Assembly: GCF_029227915.1 (NCBI RefSeq)
Contig: NC_079876.1
Location: 2,110,001 to 2,174,000 of the forward strand
DNA from: Hydractinia symbiolongicarpus
Taxonomy: Eukaryota; Cnidaria; Hydrozoa; Anthoathecata; Hydractiniidae
Direction: 5' to 3'
Length of the DNA: 64,000 nt
Part shown: piece after piece, positions 25,193-37,900 of the stretch
How the letters are laid out: every line of letters starts with the position of its first letter
Position numbering within the stretch: the stretch's first letter is position 1
Translations under genes and position numbers: made by a program
Notes under the pieces: generated by a model
Database searches by the model: none
The model's input: the letters and a program-made list of their open reading frames with translations, nothing else
What the model was told of the DNA's origin: nothing

Positions 25193-26280
25193 GTTAAATA
25201 GAAACACAGGTAATAGCTTGTCGTTAACACTAGGCTGAGTGATTAGTACAGATATACTGTGGCGCACATATACGTTTCGACATAATATCCCTTTCCGAAA
25301 AATATCCTAACTTTGGTTCAAATAAACAGACAGTAAACACCCTGTTGTTATCCTACACAGCTAAAACAGTCATTCAGCAATTTTATTTTGCAGAGAAGTT
25401 TTTGTAACATTTAAAAATAAAAACACAGTTTAAAACCTGTTATTACACTCCTAAAGTAAAAAAAATCCTGCAATAGTTTATGGGAAAAGTTCTTGTGCAA
25501 GATCAAACATTAATCGTGAAATCGGATAGCCGTAATACATTTTTCCAAAAAACTTTACTGCAACTTCGGTTACCCTGCATGACAATAAAAAATTCTTATT
25601 TCCAACTGAGCAGAAACTTTAAAATAATAGCAATTAATTAGACTATTGAGAAATTAAATAAGAAATACATGTTTCAATACATGTTGATGATTGCACGAGA
25701 ACAGCTTGTCAGAATTTAAAAAGCCTCTTAACAGAAAACATAGACGTTGATGTTAAAGTTAGAATTTAAAACGCCTGGGTAATAACAAATGCAGATGTTG
25801 AAAAATTAAATAATAAAACAGGTATGTTGCACATCCATATAGGTTTAATACCATTTCAAACCAGACATAAGCAACATTCAATGTGGCACAGTTTACAAAA
25901 CGTATAAATCGCGCCAGGTGTTATAGTTACTTGTGACTAAACCAGATTAGCTTAAACTTCTGTTAAATAGAAACACAGGTAACAGTTTGTTGTTAACACA
26001 GGGCTGAGTGATTTGTACAGGTAGCTATACTGTTTCGCACATACGTTTCGGCACAATACCCATTTCTAAAAAACTATCCTAACTTCAGTTCAAACAAACA
26101 GACAGTTAACAACCTGTTCCTACGCAGCTAAAACAATTTTATATACTTTGTGGAAAATTTAGTAACATTTAAAAATAAAAATACAGTTTATAACCTGTTT
26201 TTACCTTCTCTAAGCAAAAAACCCCCACAATATTTAATGGAAAAAGTTTCTGTTAAAGATTAAAAATTAAACACGGCACT
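25193..26280. repeat. Tandem duplication, period about 769 bp
   Basis: GTTAAATAGAAACACAGGTAA begins at 25193 and again at 25962. The two copies then run in parallel for about 320 bp through GGCTGAGTGATT, ACAGACAGT, TAACATTTAAAAATAAAAA and an AAAAAGTT-type end. The intervening 25520-25961 is single copy. Identity is clearly lower than between satellite monomers, so this is an old duplication. No coding frame is shared. Confidence 0.75.
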
Positions 26281-26970
26281 ATGATTGAGTGTATTATCTC
26301 ACTCACTGTGTAGTATATGTAGAGCTATAGCTAGCTATAGCCAGAAAATCTATTTCTTTGTAGCTAGCTAGTTTTATACTAGCCATTATGATATTGTTTG
26401 ATCTTTTTTATGCTATTAGCTAGCTAGCTCTTCAATTCAAGTAGCTCTAGCTAGCTATTTAAGTTCTATTATTATTCCAGCTCAGTCAGTAGTTTTATGC
26501 TAGCTAGCCTTAGGTGTGAGTGAGAATAAGAAAGGGTTTATTACATACCCTTTCTTTCTTCGCTTTCTTGAACATAACAAGCCCTTCCGTCAGTTGCGAT
26601 ATGGCTTAGATTGAGTTTGAGGCGCTATGTGTCCGAGAAAATGTCATGTGATGTTTGTAAAAGTGATTTATGTATCACGTGGCTAAAAAGTGTAGGCAGA
26701 TTTAACCTAAACTGGAAACGGCACCATTTACGCTTGGTACCATATTTAAAAAACAACAAAAACTCCATCACCGTGCTGAAAACATGTTGTCTCGCTCACT
26801 AGAAAAATGTACCTAAGAATGACCATATGAAATCGCTGGGAGACTGGGCCCCAAAACGACGGATTTTTGATATTTTTGATGTATAGGGGGACGGAGCGCG
26901 GAAATCGTATAGAAATCCTATATACTCTCCACCGTGCTTACTTTTTCTTTTATATTTGGCTTATTTAATG
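26281..26970. repeat. Block C, copy 2
   Basis: It repeats block C1 in order: CTCACTGTGTAGTATATGTA, the TAGCTAGC-rich part, the TTTCTTGAA phrase, TTTAAAAAACAACAA, TTGTCTCGCTCACTA and CTATATACTCTCCA. About 150 bp between the CCTTCCG phrase and CGCTTGGTACC (26583-26735) are absent from C1. A 63-codon plus-strand frame there has no recognisable motif and is not called as a gene. Confidence 0.7.
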
Positions 26971-26974
26971 AGGA

Positions 26975-27026
26975 AATGGGCTCCGCTACGCTCCGGGCGC
27001 TGGCGCGCCCTCCGCTACTCTCCGAA
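26975..27026. other. GC-rich junction segment between island and satellite
   Basis: This short, abruptly GC-rich segment contains CTCCGCTACGCTCCG, then GGCGCTGGCGCGCC, then CTCCGCTACTCTCCG: an imperfect direct repeat around a near-palindrome. It is absent from the end of block C1, so it belongs specifically to this boundary. Directly after it the satellite resumes mid-monomer. It may be a residue of a mobile element end or a recombination scar. Confidence 0.45.
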
Positions 27027-27059
27027 AAAAGTATACAAAGAAAGTACCCAGGGAGTAAA

Positions 27060-30000
27060 CTCATTTCCCGAACGATTTTTTAAATTATTTTTTCACCACT
27101 AAAACGCATGAGACTTGTAGTTTTTAAAAGTGTTTTCATTTTTGATGAGACGCTTAATGAAAGAGGTTTAATCGCCGGCAAACGAAATCCCGCGTTTTCC
27201 CGTAAATCCGGGGCTTGGCCCGTATAGTCGAATGTATACAAAGAAAGTACCCAGGGAGTAAACTCATTTCTCGAACGATTTTTTAAATTTTTTTTTCACC
27301 ACTAAAACGTATGAGACTTGTAGTTTTCAAAAATGTTTTCATTTTTGATGAGACGCTTAATGAAAGAGGTTTAATCGCCGGAAAACGAAAACCCGCGATT
27401 TCCCGTAAATCCCGGGCTTGGCCCGTATAGTCGAATGTATACAAAGAAAGTACCCTGTGAGTAAACTCATTTCCAGAACGATTTTTTAAATTATTTTTTT
27501 CACCACTAAAACGCATAAGACTTGTAGTTTTTAAAAATGTTTTCATTTTTGATGAGACGCTGAATAAAAGAAGTTTAATCGCCGGCAAACGAAAACCCGC
27601 GATTTCCCGTAAATCCCGGCTTGGCCCGTATAGTCAAAAGTATACAAAGAAAGTACCCAGGGAGTAAACTCATTTCCCGAACGATTTTTTAAATTATTTT
27701 TTCACCAATAAAACGCATGAGACTTGTAGTTTTCAAAAATGTTTTCATTTTTGATGAGACGCTAAATAAAAGAAGTTTAATCGCCGGCAAACGAAAACCC
27801 GCGATTTCCCGTAAATCCCGGGCTTGGCACGTGTAGTCGAATGTATACAAAGAAAGTACCCTGTGAGTAAACTCATTTCCAGAACGGTTTTTTAAATTAT
27901 TTTTTCACCACTAAAGCCCATGGGACTTGTAGTTTTTAAAAATGTTTTCATTTTTGATGAGACGCTGAATAAAAGAAGTTTAATCGCCGGCAAACGAAAA
28001 CCCGCGATTTCCCGTAAATCACGGCTTGGCCCGTATAGTCAAAAGTATACAAAGAAAGTACCCAGGGAGTAAACTCATTTCTCGAACGATATTTTAAATT
28101 ATTTTTTCACCACTAAAACGCATGAGACTTGTAGTTTTCAAAAATGTTTTCATTTTTGATGAGACGCTGAATAAAAGAAGTTTAATCGCCGGCAAACGAA
28201 AACCCGCGATTTCCCGTAAATCCCGGGCTTGGCCCGTATAGTCAAAAGTATACAAAGAAAGTACCCAGGGAGTAAACTCATTTCCCGAACGATTTTTTAT
28301 ATTATTTTTTTACCACTAAACGCATGAGACTTGTAGTTTTCAAAAATATTTTCATATTTGATGGGACGCTGAATAAAAGAAGTTTAATCGTTGGCAAACG
28401 AAAATCCGCGATTTCCCGTAAATCCCGGACTCGCCCCGTATAGTCAAAAGTATACAAAGAAAGTGCCCAGGGAGTAAACTCATTTCCCGAACGATTTTTT
28501 AAATTATTTTTTCACCACTAAAACGCATGAGATTTGTAGTTTTTAAAAGTGTTTTCATTTTTGATGAGACGCTTAATGAAAGAGGTTTAATCGCCGGCAA
28601 ACGAAATCCCGCGTTTTCCCGTAAATCCGGGACTTGGCCCGTATAGTCGAATGTATACAAAGAAAGTACCCAGGGAGTAAACTCATTTCTCGAACGATTT
28701 TTTAAATTTTTTTTTCACCACTAAAACGTATGAGACTTGTAGTTTTCAAAAATGTTTTCATTTTTGATGAGACGCTTAATGAAAGAGGTTTAATCGCCGG
28801 AAAACGAAAACCCGCGATTTCCCGTAAATCCCGGGCTTGGCCCGTATAGTCGAATGTATACAAAGAAAGTACCCTGTGAGTAAACTCATTTCCAGAACGA
28901 TTTTTTAAATTATTTTTTTCACCACTAAAACGCATAAGACTTGTAGTTTTTAAAAATGTTTTCATTTTTGATGAGACGCTGAATAAAAGAAGTTTAATCG
29001 CCGGCAAACGAAAACCCGCGATTTCCCGTAAATCCCGGCTTGGCCCGTATAGTCAAAAGTATACAAAGAAAGTACCCAGGGAGTAAACTCATTTCCCGAA
29101 CGATTTTTTAAATTATTTTTTCACGAATAAAACGCATGAGACTTGTAGTTTTCAAAAATGTTTTCATTTTTGATGAGACGCTAAATAAAAGAAGTTTAAT
29201 CGCCGGCAAACGAAAACCCGCGATTTCCCGTAAATCCCGGGCTTGGCACGTGTAGTCGAATGTATACAAAGAAAGTACCCTGTGAGTAAACTCATTTCCA
29301 GAACGGTTTTTTAAATTATTTTTTCACCACTAAAGCCCATGAGACTTGTAGTTTTTAAAAATGTTTTCATTTTTGATGAGACGCTGAGTAAAAGAAGTTT
29401 AATCGCCGGCAAACGAAAACCCGCGATTTCCCGTAAATCACGGCTTGGCCCGTATAGTCAAAAGTATACAAAGAAAGTACCCAGGGAGTAAACTCATTTC
29501 TCGAACGATATTTTAAATTATTTTTTCACCACTAAAACGCATGAGACTTGTAGTTTTCAAAAATGTTTTCATTTTTGATGAGACGCTGAATAAAAGAAGT
29601 TTAATCGCCGGCAAACGAAAACCCGCGATTTCCCGTAAATCCCGGGCTTGGCCCGTATAGTCAAAAGTATACAAAGAAAGTACCCAGGGAGTAAACTCAT
29701 TTCCCGAACGATTTTTTATATTATTTTTTTACCACTAAACGCATGAGACTTGTAGTTTTCAAAAATATTTTCATATTTGATGGGACGCTGAATAAAAGAA
29801 GTTTAATCGCCGGCAAACGAAAATCCGCGATTTCCCGTAAATCCCGGACTCGGCCCGTATAGTCAAAAGTATACAAAGAAAGTGCCCAGGGAGTAAACTC
29901 ATTTCCCGAACGATTTTTTAAATTATTTTTTCACCACTAAAACGCATGGGACTTGTAGTTTTCAAAACTGTTTTCATTTTTGATGAGACGCTTAATGAAA

Positions 30001-31900
30001 GAGGTTTAATCGCCGGCAAACGAAATCCCGCGTTTTCCGGTAAATCCGGGGCTTGGCCCGTATAGTCGAATATATACAAAGAAAGTACCCAGGGAGTAAA
30101 CTCATTTTTAACACGATTTTATAATTTTTTTTTTCACCACTAAAACGTATGAGACTTGTAGTTTTCAAAAATGTTTTCATTTTTGATGAGACGCTTAATG
30201 AAAGAGGTTTAATCGCCGGAAAACGAAAACCCGCGATTTCCCGTAAATCCCGGGCTTGGCCCGTATAGTCAAAAGTATACAAAGAAAGTACCCAGGGAGT
30301 AAACTCATTTCCCGAACGATTTTTTATATTATTTTTTTACCACTAAACGCATGAGACTTGTAGTTTTCAAAAATATTTTCATATTTGATGGGACGCTGAA
30401 TAAAAGAAGTTTAATCGCCGGCAAACGAAAACCCGCGATTTCCCGTAAATCACGGCTTGGCCCGTATAGTCAAAAGTATACAAAGAAATTACCCAGGGAG
30501 TAAACTCATTTCTCGAACGATATTTTAAATTATTTTTTCACCACTAAAACGCATGAGACTTGTAGTTTTCAAAAATGTTTTCATTTTTGATGAGACGCTG
30601 AATAAAAGAAGTTTAATCGCCGGCAAACGAAAACCCGCGATTTCCCGTAAATCCCGGGCTTGGCCCGTATAGTCAAAAGTATACAAAGAAAGTACCCAGG
30701 GAGTAAACTCATTTCCCGAACGATTTTTTATATTATTTTTTTACCACTAAACGCATGAGACTTGTAGTTTTCAAAAATATTTTCATATTTGATGGGACGC
30801 TGAATAAAAGAAGTTTAATCGCCGGCAAACGAAAATCCGCGATTTCCCGTAAATCCCGGACTCGGCCCGTATAGTCAAAAGTATACAAAGAAAGTGCCCA
30901 GGGAGTAAACTCATTTCCCGAACGATTTTTTAAATTATTTTTTCACCACTAAAACGCATGGGACTTGTAGTTTTCAAAACTGTTTTCATTTTTGATGAGA
31001 CGTTTAATGAAAGAGGTTTAATCGCCGGCAAACGAAATCCCGCGTTTTCCGGTAAATCCGGGGCTTGGCCCGTATAGTCGAATATATACAAAGAAAGTAC
31101 CCAGGGAGTAAACTCATTTTTAACACGATTTTATAATTTTTTTTTTCACCACTAAAACGTATGAGACTTGTAGTTTTCAAAAATGTTTTCATTTTTGATG
31201 AGACGCTTAATGAAAGAGGTTTAATCGCCGGAAAACGAAAACCCGCGATTTCCCGTAAATCCCGGGCTTGGCCCGTATAGTCAAAAGTATACAAAGAAAG
31301 TACCCAGGGAGTAAACTCATTTCCCGAACGATTTTTTATATTATTTTTTTACCACTAAACGCATGAGACTTGTAGTTTTCAAAAATATTTTCATATTTGA
31401 TGGGACGCTGAATAAAAGAAGTTTAATCGCCGGCAAACGAAAATCCGCGATTTCCCGTAAATCCCGGACTCGGCCCGTATAGTCAAAAGTATACAAAGAA
31501 AGTGCCCAGGGAGTACACTCATTTCCCGAACGATTTTTTAAATTATTTTTTTACCACTAAAACGCATGAGACTTGTAGTTTTCAAAACTATTTTCATTTT
31601 TGATGAGACGCCTAATGAAAGAGGCTTAATCGCTGGCAAACAAAATCCCGCGTTTTCCGGTAAATCCGGGGCTTGGCCCGTATAGTCGAATATATACAAA
31701 GAAGGTACCCTGTGAGTAAACTCATTTCCAGAACGATTTTTTAAATTATTTCTTTCACCACTAAAACGCATAAGACTTGTAGTTTTTAAAAATGTTTTCA
31801 TTTTTGATGAGACGCTGAATAAAAGAAGTTTAATCGCCGGCAAACGAAAACCCGCGATTTCCCGTAAATCCCGGCCTGGCCCGTATAGTCAAAAGTATAC
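27060..31900. repeat. Higher-order repeats of 7 (1419 bp) and 5 (1012 bp) monomers
   Basis: The monomer at 27283 returns at 28702 (1419 bp, 7 monomers less 2) with all private variants, including GGCACGTGTAGTCG. The monomer at 29992 returns at 31004 (1012 bp, 5 monomers less 3), including the unusual TTTTTAACACGATTTTATAATT. Within each pair I saw only occasional single-base differences. Confidence 0.8.
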
Positions 31901-31999
31901 AAAGAAAGTACCCAGGGAGTAAACTCATTTCCCGAACGATTTTTTAAATTATTTTTTCACCACTAAAACGCATGGGACTTGTAGTTTTCAAAAATGTTT

Positions 32000-34900
32000 T
32001 CATTTTTGATGAGATGCTGAATAAAAGAAGTTTAATCGCCGGCAAACGAAAACCCGCGGTTTCCCGTAAATCCCGGGCTTAGCACGTATATCGAATGTAT
32101 ACAAAGAAAGTACCCTGTGAGTAAACTCATTTCCAGAACGATTTTTTAAATTATTTTTTCACCACTAAAGCCCATGAGACTTGTAGTTTTTAAAAATGTT
32201 TTCATTTTTGATGAGACTCTAAATAAAAGAAGTTTAATCGCCGGCAAACGAAAACCCGCGATTTCCCGTAAATCCCGGCTTGGCCCGTATAGTCAAAAGT
32301 ATACAAAGAAAGTACCCAGGGAGTAAACTCATTTCTCGAACGATATTTTAAATTATTTTTTCACCACTAAAACGCATGAGACTTGTAGTTTTCAAATGTG
32401 TTTTCATTTTTGATGAGACGCTGAATAAAAGCAGTTTAATCGCCGGGAAACGAAAACCTGCGATTTCCCTAAATCCCGGACTCGGCCCGTATAGTCGCAT
32501 GTATACAAAGAAAGTACCCTGTGAGTAAACTCATTTCCAGAACGATTTTTTAAATTATTTTTTCACCACTAAAACGCATGAGACTTGTAGTTTTCAAAAA
32601 TGTTTTCATTTTTGATGAGACGTTGAATAAAAAGCAGTTTAATCGCCGGCAAACGAAAACCTGCGATTTCCCTAAATCCCGTACTCAGCCCGTATAGTCA
32701 AAAGTATACAAAGAAAGTACCCAGGGAGTAAACTCATTTTCAGAACGATTTTTTAAATTATTTTTTCACCACTAAAACGCATAAGACTTGTAGTTTTTAA
32801 AAATGTTTTCATTTTTGATGAGACGCTAAATAAAAGAAGTTTAATCACCGGCAAACGCAAACCCGCAATTTCCCGTAAATCCCGGGCTTGGCCCGTATAG
32901 TCGAATGTATACAAAGAAAGTACCGAGGGAGTAAACTCATTTCCCGTACGATTTTTTAATTTTTTTTTCACCACTAATACGCATGAGACTTGTAGTTTTC
33001 AAAAATGTTTTCATTTTTGATGAGACGCTTAATGAAAGAGGTTTAATCGCCGGAAAACGAAAACCCGCGATTTCCCGTAAATCCCGGGCTTGGCCCGTAT
33101 AGTCGAATGTATACAAAGAAAGTACCCTTTGAGTAAACTCATTTCCAGAACGATTTTTTAAATTATTTTTTCACCACTAAAACGCATGAGACTTGTAGTT
33201 TTTAAAAGTGTTTTCATTTTTGATGAGACGCTTAATGAGAGAGGTTTAATCGCCGGCAAACGAAATCCCGCGTTTTCCCGTAAATCCGGGGCTTGGCCCG
33301 TATAGTCGAATGTATACAAAGAAAGTACCCAGGGAGTAAACTCATTTCCCGAACAATTTTTTAAATTTTTTTTTCACCACTAAAACGTATGAGACTTGTA
33401 GTGTTCAAAAATGTTTTCATTTTTGATGAGACGCTTAATGAAAGAGGTTTAATCGCCGGAAAACGAAAACCCGCGATTTCCCGTAAATCCCGGGCTTGGC
33501 CCGTATAGTCGAATGTATACAAAGAAAGTACCCTGTGAGTAAACTTATTTCCAGAACGATTTTTTAAATTATTTTTTTTCACCACTAAAACGCATAAGAC
33601 TTGTAATTTTTAAAAATGTTTTCATTTTTGATGAGACGCTGAATAAAAGAAGTTTAATCGCCGGAAAACGAAAACCCGCGATTTCCCGTAAATCCCGGGC
33701 TTGGCCCGTATAGTCGAATGTATACAAAGAAAGTACCCTGTGAGTAAACTCATTTCCAGAACGATTTTTTAAATTATTTTTTCACCACTAAAACGCATAA
33801 GACTTGTAGTTTTTAAAAATGTTTTCATTTTTGATGAGACGCTGAATAAAAGAAGTTTAATCGCCGGCAAACGAAATCCCGCGTTTTCCCGTAAATCCGG
33901 GCTTGGCCCGTATAGTCGAATGTATACAAAGAAAGTACCCAGGGAGTAAACTCATTTCCCGAAAGGTTTTTTAAATTTTTTTTACACCACTAAAACGTAT
34001 GAGACTTGTAGTTTTCAAAAATGTTTTCATTTTTGATGAGACGCTTAATGAAAGAGGTTTAATCGCCGGAAAACGAAAACCCGCGATTTCCCGTAAATCC
34101 CGGGCTTGGCCCGTATAGTCAAAAGTATACAAAGAAAGTACCCAGGGAGTAAACTCATTTCCCGAACGATTTTTTAAATTATTTTTTCACCACTAAAACG
34201 CATGAGACTTGTAGTTTTCAAAAATGTTTTCATTTTTGATGAGATGCTGAATAAAAGAAGTTTAATCGCCGGCAAACGAAAACCCGCGGTTTCCCGTAAA
34301 TCCCGGGCTTGGCACGTATATCGAATGTATACAAAGAAAGTACCCTGTGAGTAAACTCATTTCTCGAACGATATTTTAAATTATTTTTTCACCACTAAAA
34401 CGCATGAGACTTGTAGTTTTCAAATGTGTTTTCATTTTTGATGAGACGCTGAATAAAAGCAGTTTAATCGCCGGGAAACGAAAACCTGCGATTTCCCTAA
34501 ATCCCGGACTCGGCCCGTATAGTCGCATGTATACAAAGAAAGTACCCTGTGAGTAAACTCATTTCCAGAACGATTTTTTAAATTATTTTTTCACCACTAA
34601 AACGCATGAGACTTGTAGTTTTCAAAAATGTTTTCATTTTTGATGAGACGTTGAATAAAAAGCAGTTTAATCGCCGGCAAACGAAAACCTGCGATTTCCC
34701 TAAATCCCGTACTCAGCCCGTATAGTCAAAAGTATACAAAGAAAGTACCCAGGGAGTAAACTCATTTCCAGAACGATTTTTTAAATTATTTTTTCACCAC
34801 TAAAACGCATAAGACTTGTAGTTTTTAAAAATGTTTTCATTTTTGATGAGACGCTAAATAAAAGAAGTTTAATCACCGGCAAACGCAAACCCGCAATTTC

Positions 34901-37900
34901 CCGTAAATCCCGGGCTTGGCCCGTATAGTCGAATGTATACAAAGAAAGTACCGAGGGAGTAAACTCATTTCCCGAACGATTTTTTAATTTTTTTTTTCAC
35001 CACTAATACGCATGAGACTTGTAGTTTTCAAAAATGTTTTCATTTTTGATGAGACGCTTAATGAAAGAGGTTTAATCGCCGGAAAACGAAAACCCGCGAT
35101 TTCCCGTAAATCCCGGGCTTGGCCCGTATAGTCAAAAGTATACAAAGAAAGTACCCAGGGAGTAAACTCATTTCCCGAACGATTTTTTAAATTATTTTTT
35201 CACCACTAAAACGCATGAGACTTGTAGTTTTCAAAAATGTTTTCATTTTTGATGAGATGCTGAATAAAAGAAGTTTAATCGCCGGCAAACGAAAACCCGC
35301 GGTTTCCCGTAAATCCCGGGCTTGGCACGTATATCGAATGTATACAAAGAAAGTACCCTGTGAGTAAACTCATTTCTCGAACGATATTTTAAATTATTTT
35401 TTCACCACTAAAACGCATGAGACTTGTAGTTTTCAAATGTGTTTTCATTTTTGATGAGACGCTGAATAAAAGCAGTTTAATCGCCGGGAAACGAAAACCT
35501 GCGATTTCCCTAAATCCCGGACTCGGCCCGTATAGTCGCATGTATACAAAGAAAGTACCCTGTGAGTAAACTCATTTCCAGAACGATTTTTTAAATTATT
35601 TTTTCACCACTAAAACGCATGAGACTTGTAGTTTTCAAAAATGTTTTCATTTTTGATGAGACGTTGAATAAAAAGCAGTTTAATCGCCGGCAAACGAAAA
35701 CCTGCGATTTCCCTAAATCCCGTACTCAGCCCGTATAGTCAAAAGTATACAAAGAAAGTACCCAGGGAGTAAACTCATTTCCAGAACGATTTTTTAAATT
35801 ATTTTTTCACCACTAAAACGCATAAGACTTGTAGTTTTTAAAAATGTTTTCATTTTTGATGAGACGCTAAATAAAAGAAGTTTAATCACCGGCAAACGCA
35901 AACCCGCAATTTCCCGTAAATCCCGGGCTTGGCCCGTATAGTCGAATGTATACAAAGAAAGTACCGAGGGAGTAAACTCATTTCCCGAACGATTTTTTAA
36001 TTTTTTTTTTCACCACTAATACGCATGAGACTTGTAGTTTTCAAAAATGTTTTCATTTTTGATGAGACGCTTAATGAAAGAGGTTTAATCGCCGGAAAAC
36101 GAAAACCCGCGATTTCCCGTAAATCCCGGGCTTGGCCCGTATAGTCGAATGTATACAAAGAAAGTACCCTGTGAGTAAACTCATTTCCAGAACGATTTTT
36201 TAAATTATTTTTTCACCACTAAAACGCATGAGACTTGTAGTTTTTAAAAGTGTTTTCATTTTTGATGAGACGCTTAATGAAAGAGGTTTAATCGCCGGCA
36301 AACGAAATCCCGCGTTTTCCCGTAAATCCGGGGCTTGGCCCGTATAGTCGAATGTATACAAAGAAAGTACCCAGGGAGTAAACTCATTTCCCGAAAAATT
36401 TTTTAAATTTTTTTTTCACCACTAAAACGTATGAGACTTATAGTGTTCAAAAATGTTTTCAGTTTTGATGAGACGCTTAATGAAAGAGGTTTAATCGCCG
36501 GAAAACGAAAACCCGCGATTTCCCGTAAATCCCGGGCTTGGCCCGTATAGTCGAATGTATACAAAGAAAGTACCCTGTGAGTAAACTTATTTCCAGAACG
36601 ATTTTTTAAATTATTTTTTTCACCACTAAAACGCATAAGACTTGTAGTTTTTAAAAATGTTTTCATTTTTGATGAGACGCTGAATAAAAGAAGTTTAATC
36701 GCCGGAAAACGAAAACCCGCGATTTCCCGTAAATCCCGGGCTTGGCCCGTATAGTCGAATGTATACAAAGAAAGTACCCTGTGAGTAAACTCATTTCCAG
36801 AACGATTTTTTAAATTATTTTTTCACCACTAAAACGCATAAGACTTGTAGTTTTTAAAAATGTTTTCATTTTTGATGAGACGCTGAATAAAAGAAGTTTA
36901 ATCGCCGGCAAACGAAATCCCGCGTTTTCCCGTAAATCCGGGCTTGGCCCGTATAGTCGAATGTATACAAAGAAAGTACCCAGGGAGTAAACTCATTTCC
37001 CGAAAGGTTTTTTAAATTTTTTTTACACCACTAAAACGTATGAGACTTGTAGTTTTCAAAAATGTTTTCATTTTTGATGAGACGCTTAATGAAAGAGGTT
37101 TAATCGCCGGAAAACGAAAACCCGCGATTTCCCGTAAATCCCGGGCTTGGCCCGTATAGTCAAAAGTATACAAAGAAAGTACCCAGGGAGTAAACTCATT
37201 TCCCGAACGATTTTTTAAATTATTTTTTCACCACTAAAACGCATAAGACTTGTAGTTTTTAAAAATGTTTTCATTTTTGATGAGACGCTGAATAAAAGAA
37301 GTTTAATCGCCGGCAAACGAAATCCCGCGTTTTCCCGTAAATCCGGGCTTGGCCCGTATAGTCGAATCTATACAAAGAAAGTACCCTGTGAGTAAACTCA
37401 TTTCCAGAACGATTTTTTAAATTATTTTTTCACCACTAAAACGCATGAGACTTGTAGTTTTCAAAAATGTTTTCATTTTTGATGAGACGTTGAATAAAAA
37501 GCAGTTTAATCGCCGGCAAACGAAAACCTGCGATTTCCCTAAATCCCGTACTCAGCCCGTATAGTCAAAAGTATACAAAGAAAGTACCCAGGGAGTAAAC
37601 TCATTTCCAGAACGATTTTTTAAATTATTTTTTCACCACTAAAACGCATAAGACTTGTAGTTTTTAAAAATGTTTTCATTTTTGATGAGACGCTAAATAA
37701 AAGAAGTTTAATCACCGGCAAACGCAAACCCGCAATTTCCCGTAAATCCCGGGCTTGGCCCGTATAGTCGAATGTATACAAAGAAAGTACCGAGGGAGTA
37801 AACTCATTTCCCGAACGATTTTTTAATTTTTTTTTTCACCACTAATACGCATGAGACTTGTAGTTTTCAAAAATGTTTTCATTTTTGATGAGACGCTTAA

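Larger units (their letters stand above)
21646..27026. repeat. Non-satellite island: two diverged tandem copies of a complex unit
   Basis: The satellite stops after CCGTATAGTCA at 21645 and resumes at about 27027 with AAAAGTATACAAAG, which is the next part of the same monomer. Inside, block A (21646-22420) matches block B (23868-24790), and block C1 (23300-23867) matches block C2 (26281-26970), in the order A-C1-B-C2. The simplest reading is a tandem duplication of one unit of 2.2-3.1 kb, with later insertions between the matched blocks. Shared landmarks are AATATAGAAAG followed by GTTGCGGAG, a GGCAAG-rich minisatellite, AATCGGTCATAACGCC, the tRNA-like gene, and CTATATACTCTCCA near the end of C. 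No protein gene is supported here. Confidence 0.8.
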
